From NCBI RefSeq assembly GCF_018614095.1, contig NZ_JAGGOY010000112.1, positions 2,123-66,122 of the forward strand: a stretch of DNA of 64,000 bases, given 5' to 3'. The translations under genes and the position numbers were made by a program. Every line of letters begins with the position of its first letter. Position 1 is the first letter of the stretch. Under the pieces are notes generated by a model that saw nothing but the letters and a program-made list of their open reading frames with translations, was not told where the DNA came from and did not search any database. The stretch is from Streptomyces sp. ISL-87. Its GTDB lineage: Bacteria; Actinomycetota; Actinomycetes; Streptomycetales; Streptomycetaceae. This document shows positions 8,154 through 16,367 of this stretch, piece after piece.

Positions 8154-8357
8154 ATGGCTACAGGCATCGTGAAGTGGTTCAACGCGGAAAAGGGCTTCGG
8201 ATTCATCCAGCAGGACGACGGCGGCCCGGACGTGTTCGTGCACTTCTCCGCCATCCAGACGACCGGGTTCAAGGAGCTGGCCGAAGGCCAGAAGGTCGAG
8301 TACTCGGTCACCCAGGGCCCCAAGGGCCCCCAGGCGGAGCAGGTGGTCACCCGCTGA
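8154..8357 (+). CDS. Cold-shock protein, CspA family
   Basis: A 67-residue single cold-shock domain, the usual length. RNP1 (KGFGFI) and RNP2 (VFVHF) are intact, as are the opening VKWFNAEKG and the closing GPQAEQVVTR. These proteins bind single-stranded RNA and DNA and melt mRNA structure in the cytoplasm, in the cold or constitutively. A good AGAAGGA ribosome site precedes ATG 8154. A strong hairpin follows the stop by 27 nt, so the gene is a single unit. Confidence 0.96.
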   Translation: MATGIVKWFNAEKGFGFIQQDDGGPDVFVHFSAIQTTGFKELAEGQKVEYSVTQGPKGPQAEQVVTR

Positions 8358-8384
8358 CGCCGCTTCACGAGTACCACCCGTGAC

Positions 8385-8417
8385 GTGCGCCCCGCCGGTC
8401 CTCCCGGCGGGGCGCAC
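8385..8417. terminator. Terminator of the cold-shock gene
   Basis: A perfect 14-bp stem (8385-8398 with 8404-8417) and a 5-nt loop TCCTC lie between the cold-shock gene and the end of the converging NTPase operon. It is probably used from both directions. Confidence 0.9.
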
Positions 8418-8431
8418 ACGTGTGGCGCGTC

Positions 8432-10540
8432 TCAGCGCGCGTCCGCCCCGCGACCCGCGCCGAGGGCCTCCATGTCGGCGGCCGCCTCCAGCAGCAGACC
8501 CTTGCGCCGGCTCGCGAAGGCGAGCAGTACGAGGCTGGTCGCGAAGCAGGTGACGAGGGCCGGGGTGGAGAGCCACAGGAACACCGCGTACTCGTTCACC
8601 TGGGCGGCGGAGGTCGCGATCAGGGCCGCGAACAGGTTGATCCCGTAGATCACGTTGAGTCGGCGGATCGCGTACGAGTGGACTTCCTCGTTCACGCCGA
8701 ACGGATGCGATCGGCGGTTCTGGAAGAGCGAATCCAGCAGGACCGAGAAGGTGGCCAGCACGGGGATCACGCTGGACCAGATGCGCTGGTCCACGAAGTA
8801 GGGCAGGAATGCCGCGAGAAGGCAGACGATCAGGCACACCAGATTGACCCGGCCCACCCGGCGGATGTCCTTGCGGCGTGGGACGTAGTGCAGGTGCAGG
8901 ACGGACCGGACGACCCGGTGGGACGACAGGAAGGCGGGTCCGTCGTCGCCCTCCAGCTGCGGGAAGCGCACGAAGAACTGCTCCGGAAGCCCCTGCCTGG
9001 TCTCGTTCTGCCAGCCGGGCGGGCCGATGTCCGGTTCCAGCACCACCTCGACCTCACCGCTGATGGCGATACCGGCCAGCTCGACGCCCTCGGGGGTCGG
9101 CACACTCAGTTGGTTGCGGGCCTCGGTCGGCAGGATGAGTTCCAGCTCCGCGGCGACGCCGATCAGGCCCTGGCGCTGCAGCGCGCACCCGCCGTCGTAG
9201 CTGTACTGCAGCGTCTGGGCGGGGCCGTAGCCGGTGTCCAGCTCGGCGACCAGCGGGAGGTAGCGGGTCGCCGCGTGGATGCGGTCGCTCACGTCGCCCT
9301 CCGTGGCCTCCGTCGCCCGTTCGAGAAGCGCCCCCACGGTTTCGAACTGCCGGTTGTGCAGGGCGGACCTGAGGGAATGAGAGAGCTCCCGGTGCACGGC
9401 GACGACCTCGCCGCGGCCTCCCTCGCGGTCGTTGTCGCGGTCGTCGTCGCCCGAGAGCCAGAACGAGACGGCGTCGGCGATGGACGCCTGCACCTGGATC
9501 CACTTGAACGAGGTCACCGCCCCGCCGTTCGCGTCCCTGACGTCGAGCCGGTCCAGCACGTTGCCGGCGTCCCAGGGGAAGAGGTCGATCACCGTGCGGG
9601 TGTTCGGGGCGCCGGTGTCCTGGGCGTACAGCTGCGACTTGATGGAGTGGACCGCTTTGTGCCGGCCGGCCAGCTCCGCCACGTGGTTGCGGCTCACCAC
9701 GATGTGCGGGAAATGCGCGAACTCCTCCGCGATGGACAGGCTCTCGGGAGTCTCCAGCATGCCCCTTCGGGCCACGGCCCGTACCCCCGGCGGGGCCACC
9801 ACCGAGCTCAGGGTCGGGGCCGGCGCCAGCCGCTCGCCGTAGTACGTGACCAGGTCGCGGCCGAGCCGGGTGATGCGCGAGGCGGCGGGGTCGCGGGGCC
9901 GCCGGGATCCGGTCAGGAGCCCGTCCAGGTGCACGATCACGCTGTCTTCGACCTCCCCCGACGGAGCGGCCAGGATCAGCGCGACGCACCTCACGACCTC
10001 CGCCAGGGAGTCCAGTTCCCGGGCGTCCGTCCCGGCCTTGAGCGCCTCCGCGGCCGCCCGGCTCGCGGCCTCGGGATGACCGGCGAGCAGGGCCGTGTGG
10101 GAGAAGGCGGCCAGCCGGGTCAGGGCGCCGCCGGGATTGGAGTGGGCCAGGTGGTGGACCTGCGCCACATGGCAGCCGATCTTCGACGTGTCGAACGGGT
10201 CGATCGACTCGTGGTAGTACGCGGCGGCCAGCCGGTGCGCGCGTCTGAAGGTCTCGACCGGCGCCTCGCGAAGCCGGTCGATCAGGTCCTTCCGCAGCAG
10301 GGGCCGCAGCCGGAACTCCTCCGCATGTGTGATCGGACGCGCTATCGGACGCGCCTCGATCATGGGCAGCCGCACCAGCAGGCCGGTGTCGGCGGGGACG
10401 CCGAGCGCGCCGGCGGTGTACTCCACGATGTCCGGATCGAACCACCTGTAGACGCAGAGGTGTTCGAGCAATTGGCGCCGGGGCGGCGGCAGTTCCGCGA
10501 AAGCGGCGCGAATGTGGCGGAGCACGAGGTCCGTGTCCAT
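8432..10540 (-). CDS. Large membrane protein, apparent C-terminal half of a STAND-like protein
   Basis: A 702-residue protein of unknown function. The N-terminus (VLRHIRAAFAELPPP, RRQLLEHLCVYRWFDPDI) resembles the winged-helix domain that follows the ATPase in STAND/NB-ARC proteins, then comes a helical region reminiscent of TPR. The middle is unrecognised. Four membrane helices lie near the C-terminus (LVCLIVCLLAAFLPYFV; VIPVLATFSVLLDSL; YGINLFAALIATSAA; PALVTCFATSLVLLAF). It begins two codons after the stop of the NTPase gene in the same frame (TGA CTC ATG), so the pair may once have been, or may still act as, one protein. Translation otherwise needs reinitiation. No enzymatic motif was seen. 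Confidence 0.7.
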   Translation of the reverse strand: MDTDLVLRHIRAAFAELPPPRRQLLEHLCVYRWFDPDIVEYTAGALGVPADTGLLVRLPMIEARPIARPITHAEEFRLRPLLRKDLIDRLREAPVETFRRAHRLAAAYYHESIDPFDTSKIGCHVAQVHHLAHSNPGGALTRLAAFSHTALLAGHPEAASRAAAEALKAGTDARELDSLAEVVRCVALILAAPSGEVEDSVIVHLDGLLTGSRRPRDPAASRITRLGRDLVTYYGERLAPAPTLSSVVAPPGVRAVARRGMLETPESLSIAEEFAHFPHIVVSRNHVAELAGRHKAVHSIKSQLYAQDTGAPNTRTVIDLFPWDAGNVLDRLDVRDANGGAVTSFKWIQVQASIADAVSFWLSGDDDRDNDREGGRGEVVAVHRELSHSLRSALHNRQFETVGALLERATEATEGDVSDRIHAATRYLPLVAELDTGYGPAQTLQYSYDGGCALQRQGLIGVAAELELILPTEARNQLSVPTPEGVELAGIAISGEVEVVLEPDIGPPGWQNETRQGLPEQFFVRFPQLEGDDGPAFLSSHRVVRSVLHLHYVPRRKDIRRVGRVNLVCLIVCLLAAFLPYFVDQRIWSSVIPVLATFSVLLDSLFQNRRSHPFGVNEEVHSYAIRRLNVIYGINLFAALIATSAAQVNEYAVFLWLSTPALVTCFATSLVLLAFASRRKGLLLEAAADMEALGAGRGADAR

Positions 10541-10543
10541 GAG

Positions 10544-11296
10544 TCAGCACTCCCCCGTGAAGTGGGCCAGGAATTCCTTGATCGCGGAGGGCAGTCCGGC
10601 CGTCCCGGTGCACACGATGTCGGCCGACCCCTTCAACCGTTCGATGCCGGCCAGATCGATCCACTCCTGAACGGTTGCGGTGTCGAACGGAGGCAGGATG
10701 AGCGTCTCGGTGACGGTGGACTCGGGGTAGGAGAGGCTCGGGACGCGCACCCCGGCGAGGAACACGCTGATCCGGCCGGTACTCAGCAGGTCCGGGAGGA
10801 AGCCGCTGGTGATCCACCCCTGCATCGGGGCCTCGCACCGGTCGAAGCTGTCCAGTAGCACGATCGGGCCGAGTCCGCCTGGGGGCGCCGACTCGCCCAG
10901 CAGCGCCACCAGTTCATCGCACAGCGCCGAATTCTGGGTCTTCCGGTCCGAATTGACGCTGAGGGCGATTTCGAGGTGCGACCGGTTCATCGACGCGCCG
11001 TGGAGGTTCACGGACGGCAGCTCGCCGTAGCGTTGCCTGAGTGCCCGGAAGGAGTCCATGGGCACGCCCTGCCTGGACGCCTGGCGGGCTATCGCGTCCA
11101 GTACGTCGGACTCGGCCCATGACGTGCCGAGGTCGACGTAGCAAACCGTGCTGTCACCGTGCCGGCGGTGCATCTCCTCGAGCAGGGCGGTCTTGCCGAT
11201 CCCCTCCTCGCCCTCGAAGAACAGCGCCCGGTGCGGCGTGCCCTCGCTGATTGTGCGGGCAGCGCGGGTCAGCTGCTCGACGCGGTCCACGTGCAT
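10544..11296 (-). CDS. AAA/STAND-type NTPase
   Basis: A 250-residue P-loop NTPase. Walker A is GEEGIGKT near residue 29; Walker B is PIVLLDSFDRCE near residue 140, followed by a sensor-like strand (RISVFLAGVRVPSL) and a helical lid (DTATVQEWIDLAGIERL). This is the NB-ARC/STAND layout, but the protein stops at the point where a winged-helix domain would begin, and that domain appears at the start of the next ORF. The stop is UGA followed by C. It lies between a one-helix membrane protein gene and the large membrane protein gene, in one operon. Function unknown; signalling or defence is inferred only from the family. Confidence 0.78.
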   Translation of the reverse strand: MHVDRVEQLTRAARTISEGTPHRALFFEGEEGIGKTALLEEMHRRHGDSTVCYVDLGTSWAESDVLDAIARQASRQGVPMDSFRALRQRYGELPSVNLHGASMNRSHLEIALSVNSDRKTQNSALCDELVALLGESAPPGGLGPIVLLDSFDRCEAPMQGWITSGFLPDLLSTGRISVFLAGVRVPSLSYPESTVTETLILPPFDTATVQEWIDLAGIERLKGSADIVCTGTAGLPSAIKEFLAHFTGEC

Positions 11297-11338
11297 GACT
11301 GTGCCCCCCCGGGAAGTCCCCTCGCGATTGCGGCCGGG

Positions 11339-11683
11339 TCAGCCCTGGCCCGATCCGCCGGTCGGGAGTCCGCCGGGTCCGGTGCCCGGATCGGGATTGG
11401 GGTCGTTCTCGCCGCGGACGACGATCGTGCTCTTCTCGATCTTCGAGTCCACGAGTCCGATCTTGGTGCCCCTGATCGTGTTGAGCAGGGACTTCAGGAC
11501 CTTGGACCGCCTCAGATGCAAGACCTGCTCGCTGGGTTCCGTGTCCTCGGTCGTCTCGACGACGGCGCTCCACGGACGCACCCTGATCTTCTTGATCCGG
11601 TTCCGCATGACCCACAGGCCGAAGCCCAGCGCCAGCACGACGACCGCGACCACGCCGACCTGCTGCCAGTTCTCGACGGCCAT
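11339..11683 (-). CDS. Small single-pass membrane protein of the NTPase operon
   Basis: A 114-residue protein with one N-terminal membrane helix (VGVVAVVVLALGFGLWVM), a basic stop-transfer (RNRIKKIRVR), a cytoplasmic part of about 60 residues and a Gly/Pro tail. The segment TKIGLVDSKIEKSTIVV has the alternating short-strand look of oligomerising motifs found in some conflict-system proteins, which is speculative. ATG 11683 follows GGGGGAAAG and is chosen over one at 11725. It is the first gene of the operon and may anchor or signal to the NTPase 42 bp downstream. Confidence 0.68.
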   Translation of the reverse strand: MAVENWQQVGVVAVVVLALGFGLWVMRNRIKKIRVRPWSAVVETTEDTEPSEQVLHLRRSKVLKSLLNTIRGTKIGLVDSKIEKSTIVVRGENDPNPDPGTGPGGLPTGGSGQG

Positions 11684-11873
11684 GCTTTCCCCCTGTGCCG
11701 GTCCGATTGCGCCGAATGATGGCACGGCCCGGAGAGCGTGATTCCGGGCAGCGATGCATTCAGGCCAATTGCCGGGGAAGTGTGGGTGTTTCGGGTGTGG
11801 CCACTGGTGCGATTGGTGCGATCGGGAGGTCGGGTCCCTAGGGGGTGTCCGACCCTGATCCGCCGGACACCCA

Positions 11874-12533
11874 CTATGCGCGGTGGAGGGCCAGGAGCAG
11901 GGACCAGAGCCGGTCCGCGAGCTCGGCGGGGTCCGTCACCGGGATCCGGCCGTGCAGCCAGTCCGCCAGGACACCGGTGAAGGTGGCGGCCACCGCCGAG
12001 CCGACGAGGTCGGGGTGCGGGGCACCCCCCGCCGCGCGCTCGGCGCGGGCGCGGGCCCGCAGTTCGCGGTGGAGACGGTCGCCGAGCGGGCCGCCGCCGC
12101 CCGGGAGGAGCAGGGTGCGGTAGAGGGTGCCGTGTTCGGCGGCGCCCGCGAGGAAACCGGCCAGCGCCGCCGGGGGGCGGGCCGGTGGAAGCGCCGCCGG
12201 GTCCGTCTGCCAGGCGTGCAGGGCGTCGACCGCCGCGTGTACGACATCGGCGCAGGCGTCCACGGCGAGCGCGGGGAGGTCCTCGTAGTGCAGGTAGAAC
12301 GTGGCCCGGCCGACCCTGGCCCGGCGGACCACCGCCGAGACGCTGACCTCGCCGAGCGGGCGGTCCGCGCACTCGGCGAGCAGGCTTTCGCGCAGGCGTG
12401 CCTTGGTGCGGGCGGTCCGCGGGTCGGTCCGGGCGTCGTTCGGGGCGTCGTTCGGGACGTCGGTCCGGGCGTCGTTCGGCGGGTCGAAAAGTGGGTCGGG
12501 GCGCGGTTCAGGGCGCCTGTCCTGCGGGTTCAT
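11874..12533 (-). CDS. TetR-family transcriptional regulator
   Basis: A 219-residue TetR regulator. The DNA-binding domain spans about residues 42-90 (TKARLRESLLAECADRPLGEV, SVSAVVRRARVGRATFYLHYED), with a larger helical ligand domain after it. The first 40 residues are an unusual Asp/Pro/Asn-rich extension built from degenerate repeats of NDARTD, mirrored in the DNA at about 12430-12490. ATG 12533 overlaps the stop of the DUF1304 gene (ATGA), so the two are translationally coupled. A long inverted repeat upstream of the operon (12953-12978) is a likely binding site. Confidence 0.88.
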   Translation of the reverse strand: MNPQDRRPEPRPDPLFDPPNDARTDVPNDAPNDARTDPRTARTKARLRESLLAECADRPLGEVSVSAVVRRARVGRATFYLHYEDLPALAVDACADVVHAAVDALHAWQTDPAALPPARPPAALAGFLAGAAEHGTLYRTLLLPGGGGPLGDRLHRELRARARAERAAGGAPHPDLVGSAVAATFTGVLADWLHGRIPVTDPAELADRLWSLLLALHRA

Positions 12534-12895
12534 GCCGCCAGCAGTGCCGCGCCGAGGGCGAGTGCGCCGGGCAGCGCCTGGGCGATGAGGATCCGCCGGT
12601 TCGCGGTGGCGGCCCCGTACACCCCCGCGACGATCACGCACACGAGGAAGAAGATCTGGGTGGCGAGCGAATCGATGACCAGCGACCACACCAGTCCGGC
12701 GGCCAGGAAGCCGTTGTAGAGGCCCTGGTTGGCGGCGAGCGCAGCGGTGGCGCGGGCGGTGTCCGCGTCGAAGCCCGACAGCGCGCGGCCCGGCGGCCGC
12801 TGCCAGAGGAACATCTCCAGGACCAGGAAATATGCGTGCAGGGCGGCGACTGCGCCGATGAGGACCTGAGCGACCGTGTGCACGGTGATCTCCAC
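12530..12895 (-). CDS. DUF1304 family membrane protein
   Basis: A 121-residue integral membrane protein with four predicted helices. The family pattern is clear: AQVLIGAVAALHAYFLVLEMFLW, then FDADTARATAALAANQGLYNGFLAAGL and a C-terminal VCVIVAGVYGAAT. The function of DUF1304 is unknown. The start is GTG 12895, which gives the usual full length. It is the first gene of an operon with the TetR regulator, whose start overlaps its stop, so it is the probable TetR target. Confidence 0.88.
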   Translation of the reverse strand: MEITVHTVAQVLIGAVAALHAYFLVLEMFLWQRPPGRALSGFDADTARATAALAANQGLYNGFLAAGLVWSLVIDSLATQIFFLVCVIVAGVYGAATANRRILIAQALPGALALGAALLAA

Positions 12896-12952
12896 TCTCG
12901 CGGGCTGGATTTCCTAGACGTTCTCGATGCCTCCATGCCTCGACGCCTTTCG

Positions 12953-12978
12953 ACTTCCTGGACAACTGTACAGGAAGT
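12953..12978. promoter_or_regulatory. Inverted repeat, likely TetR operator
   Basis: ACTTCCTG and CAGGAAGT form perfect 8-bp arms separated by 10 bp. The site lies between the DUF1304/TetR operon and the divergent BtrH-like gene, about 60 bp from the GTG at 12895 and about 55 bp from the ATG at 13031. It is the expected place for autoregulation by the TetR protein and could control both sides. Confidence 0.65.
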
Positions 12979-13030
12979 ACCTCGCGAGAGACCCCGGCTA
13001 TGCTGGCTCCCCGCCCCGGGAGGATCGACG

Positions 13031-14044
13031 ATGACCGAGCACGTACCCCACCTCGTCTACGGGGACTTCGGCATCGGCCGGCACCACGAGAGCTCGCTGA
13101 TCCGGCACGCCCTCGGCAGCGTGCACGACGAGGTGCTGGTCGCGGGCCTCGCCGGCGGGATCGGCTTCATGTACTTCGTCTTCGAGTACGCGGGCCGGCC
13201 GCCGATGCCCACGATCGTCGCGCAGGCCCACCCGCACCCCTGGGTCCAGACCGCACTCGGCAGGCTGCACGTCCCGTACGAGGCCACGCGCAGCGCCAAA
13301 CCCCGCTGGGGACGGGTGCGCGCCGCCCTGGATGCCGGGTGGCCGGTGTTCTGCACCGTCAACCGGTCCGGGCTGCCCTGGCACGGCGCCGCCGCCAGTC
13401 CCGAGCTGGCCGCCGCCGACCCGTACACCGTGGTCGTGGCCGGCTACGAAGGGGACACCTTGTACGTGGAGGACGAGGCCAACACCCCGTACGCGATCGG
13501 CCTGGAGGAGTTCGGGGCCGCCTGGACCGGGCACCGCAAGGGCCACCACCAGATGATCGTCCCCACCGGTCCGGCCGCGGCCGAGCCCGATCTCGACGCG
13601 GCCGTCGCCGAAACCGCCGCCCGCCTCACCGGGCCGGTGCTGGGGAACAAGTTCGACGTCAACTTCGGGTTCTCCGGCATGGAGAAGCTCGCCGCCCAGC
13701 TGCGCGACACCCGGACCAAGACCGGCTGGGAGCGGCGGTTCGGCTCCGCCGAGGCCTTCCGCGTGGGCACCGGGCGACTGTACGCGTGCCTGGAGGAGGA
13801 GTGGACCGCCCCCGGTGCCACCCGGCCGCTGTACGCCGACTTCCTCGACCTCGCCGGGCGGCCGGAGGCGGCCGGGCTCTTCCGGGACTCCGCCCGGCAC
13901 TGGTCGAGGCTCGCCGCCCTGGCCCGTACGGCCGATCCGGACACCGACGCGGCTGGGCGGCGCGCGCTCTTCGACGAATGCGCCGGGCTGGTGGACCGCT
14001 CGCTGGCCCTGGAGCGGCAGGCCGTCGCCCTGTTGACCGGCTGA
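13031..14044 (+). CDS. BtrH N-terminal / DUF4872 domain protein
   Basis: A 337-residue protein resembling the BtrH-type cysteine-peptidase-like acyltransferase fold followed by DUF4872. BtrH transfers an acyl side chain in butirosin biosynthesis; here the substrate is unknown. Family blocks seen are FGIGRHHESSLIRHAL, LAGGIGFMYFVFEY, AGWPVFCTVNRSGLPWH and VVVAGYEGDTLYVEDEA near residues 140-160. The usual N-terminal cysteine is not evident: the early motif reads GRHHESS where I would expect a Cys, so catalysis by the normal route is doubtful. ATG 13031 follows GGGAGGATCG. No biosynthetic partners lie adjacent apart from the P450 region downstream. Confidence 0.75.
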   Translation: MTEHVPHLVYGDFGIGRHHESSLIRHALGSVHDEVLVAGLAGGIGFMYFVFEYAGRPPMPTIVAQAHPHPWVQTALGRLHVPYEATRSAKPRWGRVRAALDAGWPVFCTVNRSGLPWHGAAASPELAAADPYTVVVAGYEGDTLYVEDEANTPYAIGLEEFGAAWTGHRKGHHQMIVPTGPAAAEPDLDAAVAETAARLTGPVLGNKFDVNFGFSGMEKLAAQLRDTRTKTGWERRFGSAEAFRVGTGRLYACLEEEWTAPGATRPLYADFLDLAGRPEAAGLFRDSARHWSRLAALARTADPDTDAAGRRALFDECAGLVDRSLALERQAVALLTG

Positions 14045-14099
14045 CGACCGACGCGCCTGCGCGGCGACGCGGGGCGGGGGGTTTCAGGACTCCCGGATT

Positions 14100-14294
14100 T
14101 CAGGACTCCCGGACGGAGATGGCCGAGACCGGGCAGGCCCGGGCCGCCTCGCGGACCATGGCGCTGCCGTGGCCGTCCTCCCGACCCGGCAGCAGCTCGC
14201 TGAAGCCGTCGTCGTCCTGGGTGAACACCTCGGGCGCGGTCAGCGCGCACTGGCCGGCGCCGATGCAGACGGCCGTGTCGATGGAGATCCGCAC
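14100..14294 (-). CDS. Ferredoxin, [3Fe-4S] type
   Basis: A 64-residue ferredoxin, probably the electron donor of the P450 encoded just upstream. The cluster ligands are CIGAGQC near the N-terminus and CPVSAI near the C-terminus, where the second ligand position of the 4Fe motif is Ala, as in [3Fe-4S] ferredoxins that serve CYP105-type enzymes. GTG 14294 lies only 5 bp after the P450 stop and overlaps a GAGG-like ribosome site, so the two genes are co-translated. A ferredoxin reductase is not encoded nearby. Confidence 0.92.
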   Translation of the reverse strand: MRISIDTAVCIGAGQCALTAPEVFTQDDDGFSELLPGREDGHGSAMVREAARACPVSAISVRES

Positions 14295-14299
14295 GCCCC

Positions 14300-15487
14300 T
14301 CACCACGCCACGGGGAGTTCGATCAGGCCCTGGATGGTGTCTCCGGGCTTGAAGGGGATCCGGTCGGGCTCGGCCGCCAGGCGCAGCTCGGGCAGCCGCT
14401 CGAACAGCGTGGCCAGGGCGATCTCCATCTCGGCGCGGGCCAGGTTCTGCCCCAGGCACTGGTGGATGCCGAAGCCGAAGGCCAGATGGTGCCGGGTCGG
14501 CCGGTGCCAGTCCAGCGCGTCCGGGTCCTCGAACACCGCCTCGTCGCGGTTGATCACGGAGGTGGAGAAGACCACCCCGTCGTCCGCCCGGATCACCGAC
14601 CCGCCGAGCTCGATGTCCTCGGTGGCCACCCGCAGCATCCCGTCCGCGATCGACAGGAACCGCATCAGTTCCTCCACGGCCTCCGACATCAGCGAAGGGT
14701 CCGCCCGCAGTTCGGCCAGCTGCTCCGGGTGGCGGAGCAGGGTGAAGGTACCGAGCGAGATCATGTTCGCCGTCGTCTCGTGCCCCGCCACCAGCAGGAT
14801 CGCCGCCAGCGAGACCAGCTCCTCGACGTCGGTCTCCCCGGTCTCCAGACGCTGCGCGATCAGCTCGTCCAGGAGCCCGTCGCCCGGATCCGCGCGCTTG
14901 CGCTCGATCAGGCCGGCCAGATACGTGTCGAGTTGGTGGCGGGCGTCCTCGACATCGGCCGAGCCGGGCCCGCGCAGCAGTCGCCTCGACTGCCCTTCGA
15001 AGAAGGCGTGGTCCTCGTAGGGGACGCCGAGCAGGGCGCAGATCACCGTGGACGGCACCGGCAGGGCGAAGGCGCTGACCAGTTCGGCGCGCGGCCCCTT
15101 GGCGACCATCTCGTCGATCAGCCGGTCCACGGTCTCCTGGATCCGCGGCCGGAGCGTCGCGGTGCGCTTGAGCGAGAAGCTCGGAATCAGCATCCGGCGC
15201 TGCGTGTTGTGCACGGGATCGTCGACCCCAAGGAGGGCCACGCTCCGGTTCTGCACGCCCTTGAAGCGCTCGGTGGGAGTGGGGAAGGCGGCGTTGCGGC
15301 GGTCCGAGGAGAGCCGGCCGTCGGAGAGCAGGGCGCGCGCCTCGGCGTGGCCGGTGACCACCCATACGGAGCGGCCGTCGAAGAGGGTGACCCGGGAGAG
15401 CGGACGCGCCTCCCGCAGGGGCTCGTAGGCGGCCGGGGGGTGGTAAGGGCAGGTCCGGTCCTGAGGGAAGGCAACGGTTTCAGACAT
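14300..15487 (-). CDS. Cytochrome P450, CYP105-like
   Basis: A 395-residue soluble bacterial P450. Landmarks are the I-helix oxygen-binding AGHETTAN, the ExxR motif (EELMRFLS), and the haem-binding loop FGFGIHQCLGQNLAR with its Cys ligand near residue 345. Overall the sequence resembles the Streptomyces CYP105 family, which hydroxylates xenobiotics or natural products. The ribosome site GAGG lies before ATG 15487. The downstream ferredoxin completes a two-gene monooxygenase unit. The substrate cannot be read from the sequence, and there is no adjacent biosynthetic cluster. Confidence 0.95.
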   Translation of the reverse strand: MSETVAFPQDRTCPYHPPAAYEPLREARPLSRVTLFDGRSVWVVTGHAEARALLSDGRLSSDRRNAAFPTPTERFKGVQNRSVALLGVDDPVHNTQRRMLIPSFSLKRTATLRPRIQETVDRLIDEMVAKGPRAELVSAFALPVPSTVICALLGVPYEDHAFFEGQSRRLLRGPGSADVEDARHQLDTYLAGLIERKRADPGDGLLDELIAQRLETGETDVEELVSLAAILLVAGHETTANMISLGTFTLLRHPEQLAELRADPSLMSEAVEELMRFLSIADGMLRVATEDIELGGSVIRADDGVVFSTSVINRDEAVFEDPDALDWHRPTRHHLAFGFGIHQCLGQNLARAEMEIALATLFERLPELRLAAEPDRIPFKPGDTIQGLIELPVAW

Positions 15488-15605
15488 TCAGCACCTCGCA
15501 AGCGATGGTTCCGTCGTGCCGACTCCATTACATGCCTCAGGCACCTATCCCACCTATGCCACTTCCGGCCAGATCACCCGCCTTCGCCCACAGGGCCCAA
15601 CAGGG

Positions 15606-15944
15606 TCAGAGGTGCGCGTCCAGGAACGCCCGGAACTCCTCACGGGTCATCGGCCCGGCCTGGCTCGCCACGGCCTCGCCGTCCTTGACGAGGACGACGG
15701 TGGGGGCGCCGGTCACGCCGTAACGCCTGGTCGGCTCGGGGCAGCGGGTCATGTCGGTCCGGACCGCGGTCAGCCGTTCCCCGTACTCCTCGGCCAGTTC
15801 ACCGACGAGGGTGTCCATCGCCCGGCATGCCTCGATGGCCTTGGGCCAGGACCCGCAGAAGTAGGCGAGAACCGGACCGGGGGCCATGCCGAGGATGAAC
15901 TCGAACTCCTGGTTCTCCAGTGGCTGATGTACCCGACGTGCCAT
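15606..15944 (-). CDS. Thioredoxin-like protein lacking the CxxC motif
   Basis: A 112-residue thioredoxin-fold protein. The fold is visible from VLAYFCGSWPKAIEAC through RLTAVRTDMTRCPEPTRRYGV to the cis-proline loop GAPTVVLVKDGEAV. The normal WCGPC is absent: the aligned segment reads SWPKAI, and cysteines occur four residues earlier and five later. Redox chemistry of the usual kind is therefore unlikely; a binding or chaperone role is possible. ATG 15944 has AGGAG upstream. It is divergent from the small ORF at 16023. Confidence 0.82.
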   Translation of the reverse strand: MARRVHQPLENQEFEFILGMAPGPVLAYFCGSWPKAIEACRAMDTLVGELAEEYGERLTAVRTDMTRCPEPTRRYGVTGAPTVVLVKDGEAVASQAGPMTREEFRAFLDAHL

Positions 15945-16022
15945 GGGTGGTGCTCCTGCCTCGTCTGTCTCGTGACGCTCACTGCCATGCCCATTGTCAG
16001 TGCTGCCTGTGAAGCTGACGGT

Positions 16023-16292
16023 ATGGACGACAGGATGCTGCGGCGCCGGGTCTACGGCGCCGACCACGAAGACCCCGACCCCGGCCCGCGCCCCGGCCAT
16101 GTCTACGGCGAGCTCGTGGGCGGCCCCCTCGACGGGCTCCTCCTGGACATCACCGGCTGGAGCGGGCCCCAACTCGCCGAAGAGGCCCGGCTCCCCACCG
16201 AAATAGGGCGGTACGGCACCGGGGGCCGCGCCCACTACCGCCGCCGCGCGGGCGACCCCGGCCGCTGGGACTGGGCCGGCGACAGCCCGTAG
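16023..16292 (+). CDS. Small hypothetical protein
   Basis: An 89-residue protein of unknown function starting MDDRMLRRRVYGADHEDPD. The stretch HVYGELVGGPLDGLLLDITGW looks like a conserved core strand-turn pattern seen in small actinobacterial proteins of unknown role, followed by a charged tail (GGRAHYRRRAGDPGRWDW). It lacks a signal peptide and membrane helix. It is divergent from the thioredoxin-like gene and shares a 78-bp promoter region with it. Confidence 0.6.
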   Translation: MDDRMLRRRVYGADHEDPDPGPRPGHVYGELVGGPLDGLLLDITGWSGPQLAEEARLPTEIGRYGTGGRAHYRRRAGDPGRWDWAGDSP

Positions 16293-16367
16293 CGGCCCCG
16301 CTGAGCGGTCGGTGGCCAGCGTCAGCGTCAGCGTCGGTGGCCAGCGGCCAGCGGAAGCGGTCAGCGC

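Noticed and set aside
8420..10858. 812-codon plus-strand ORF across the NTPase operon
   Set aside because: Antisense shadow of the membrane protein and NTPase genes; the product is Gln/Arg/Gly-rich with no motif.
12430..12490. Separate tandem repeat locus in the TetR gene
   Set aside because: The repeats are within codons of the TetR N-terminal extension and are reported with that gene rather than as an independent element.
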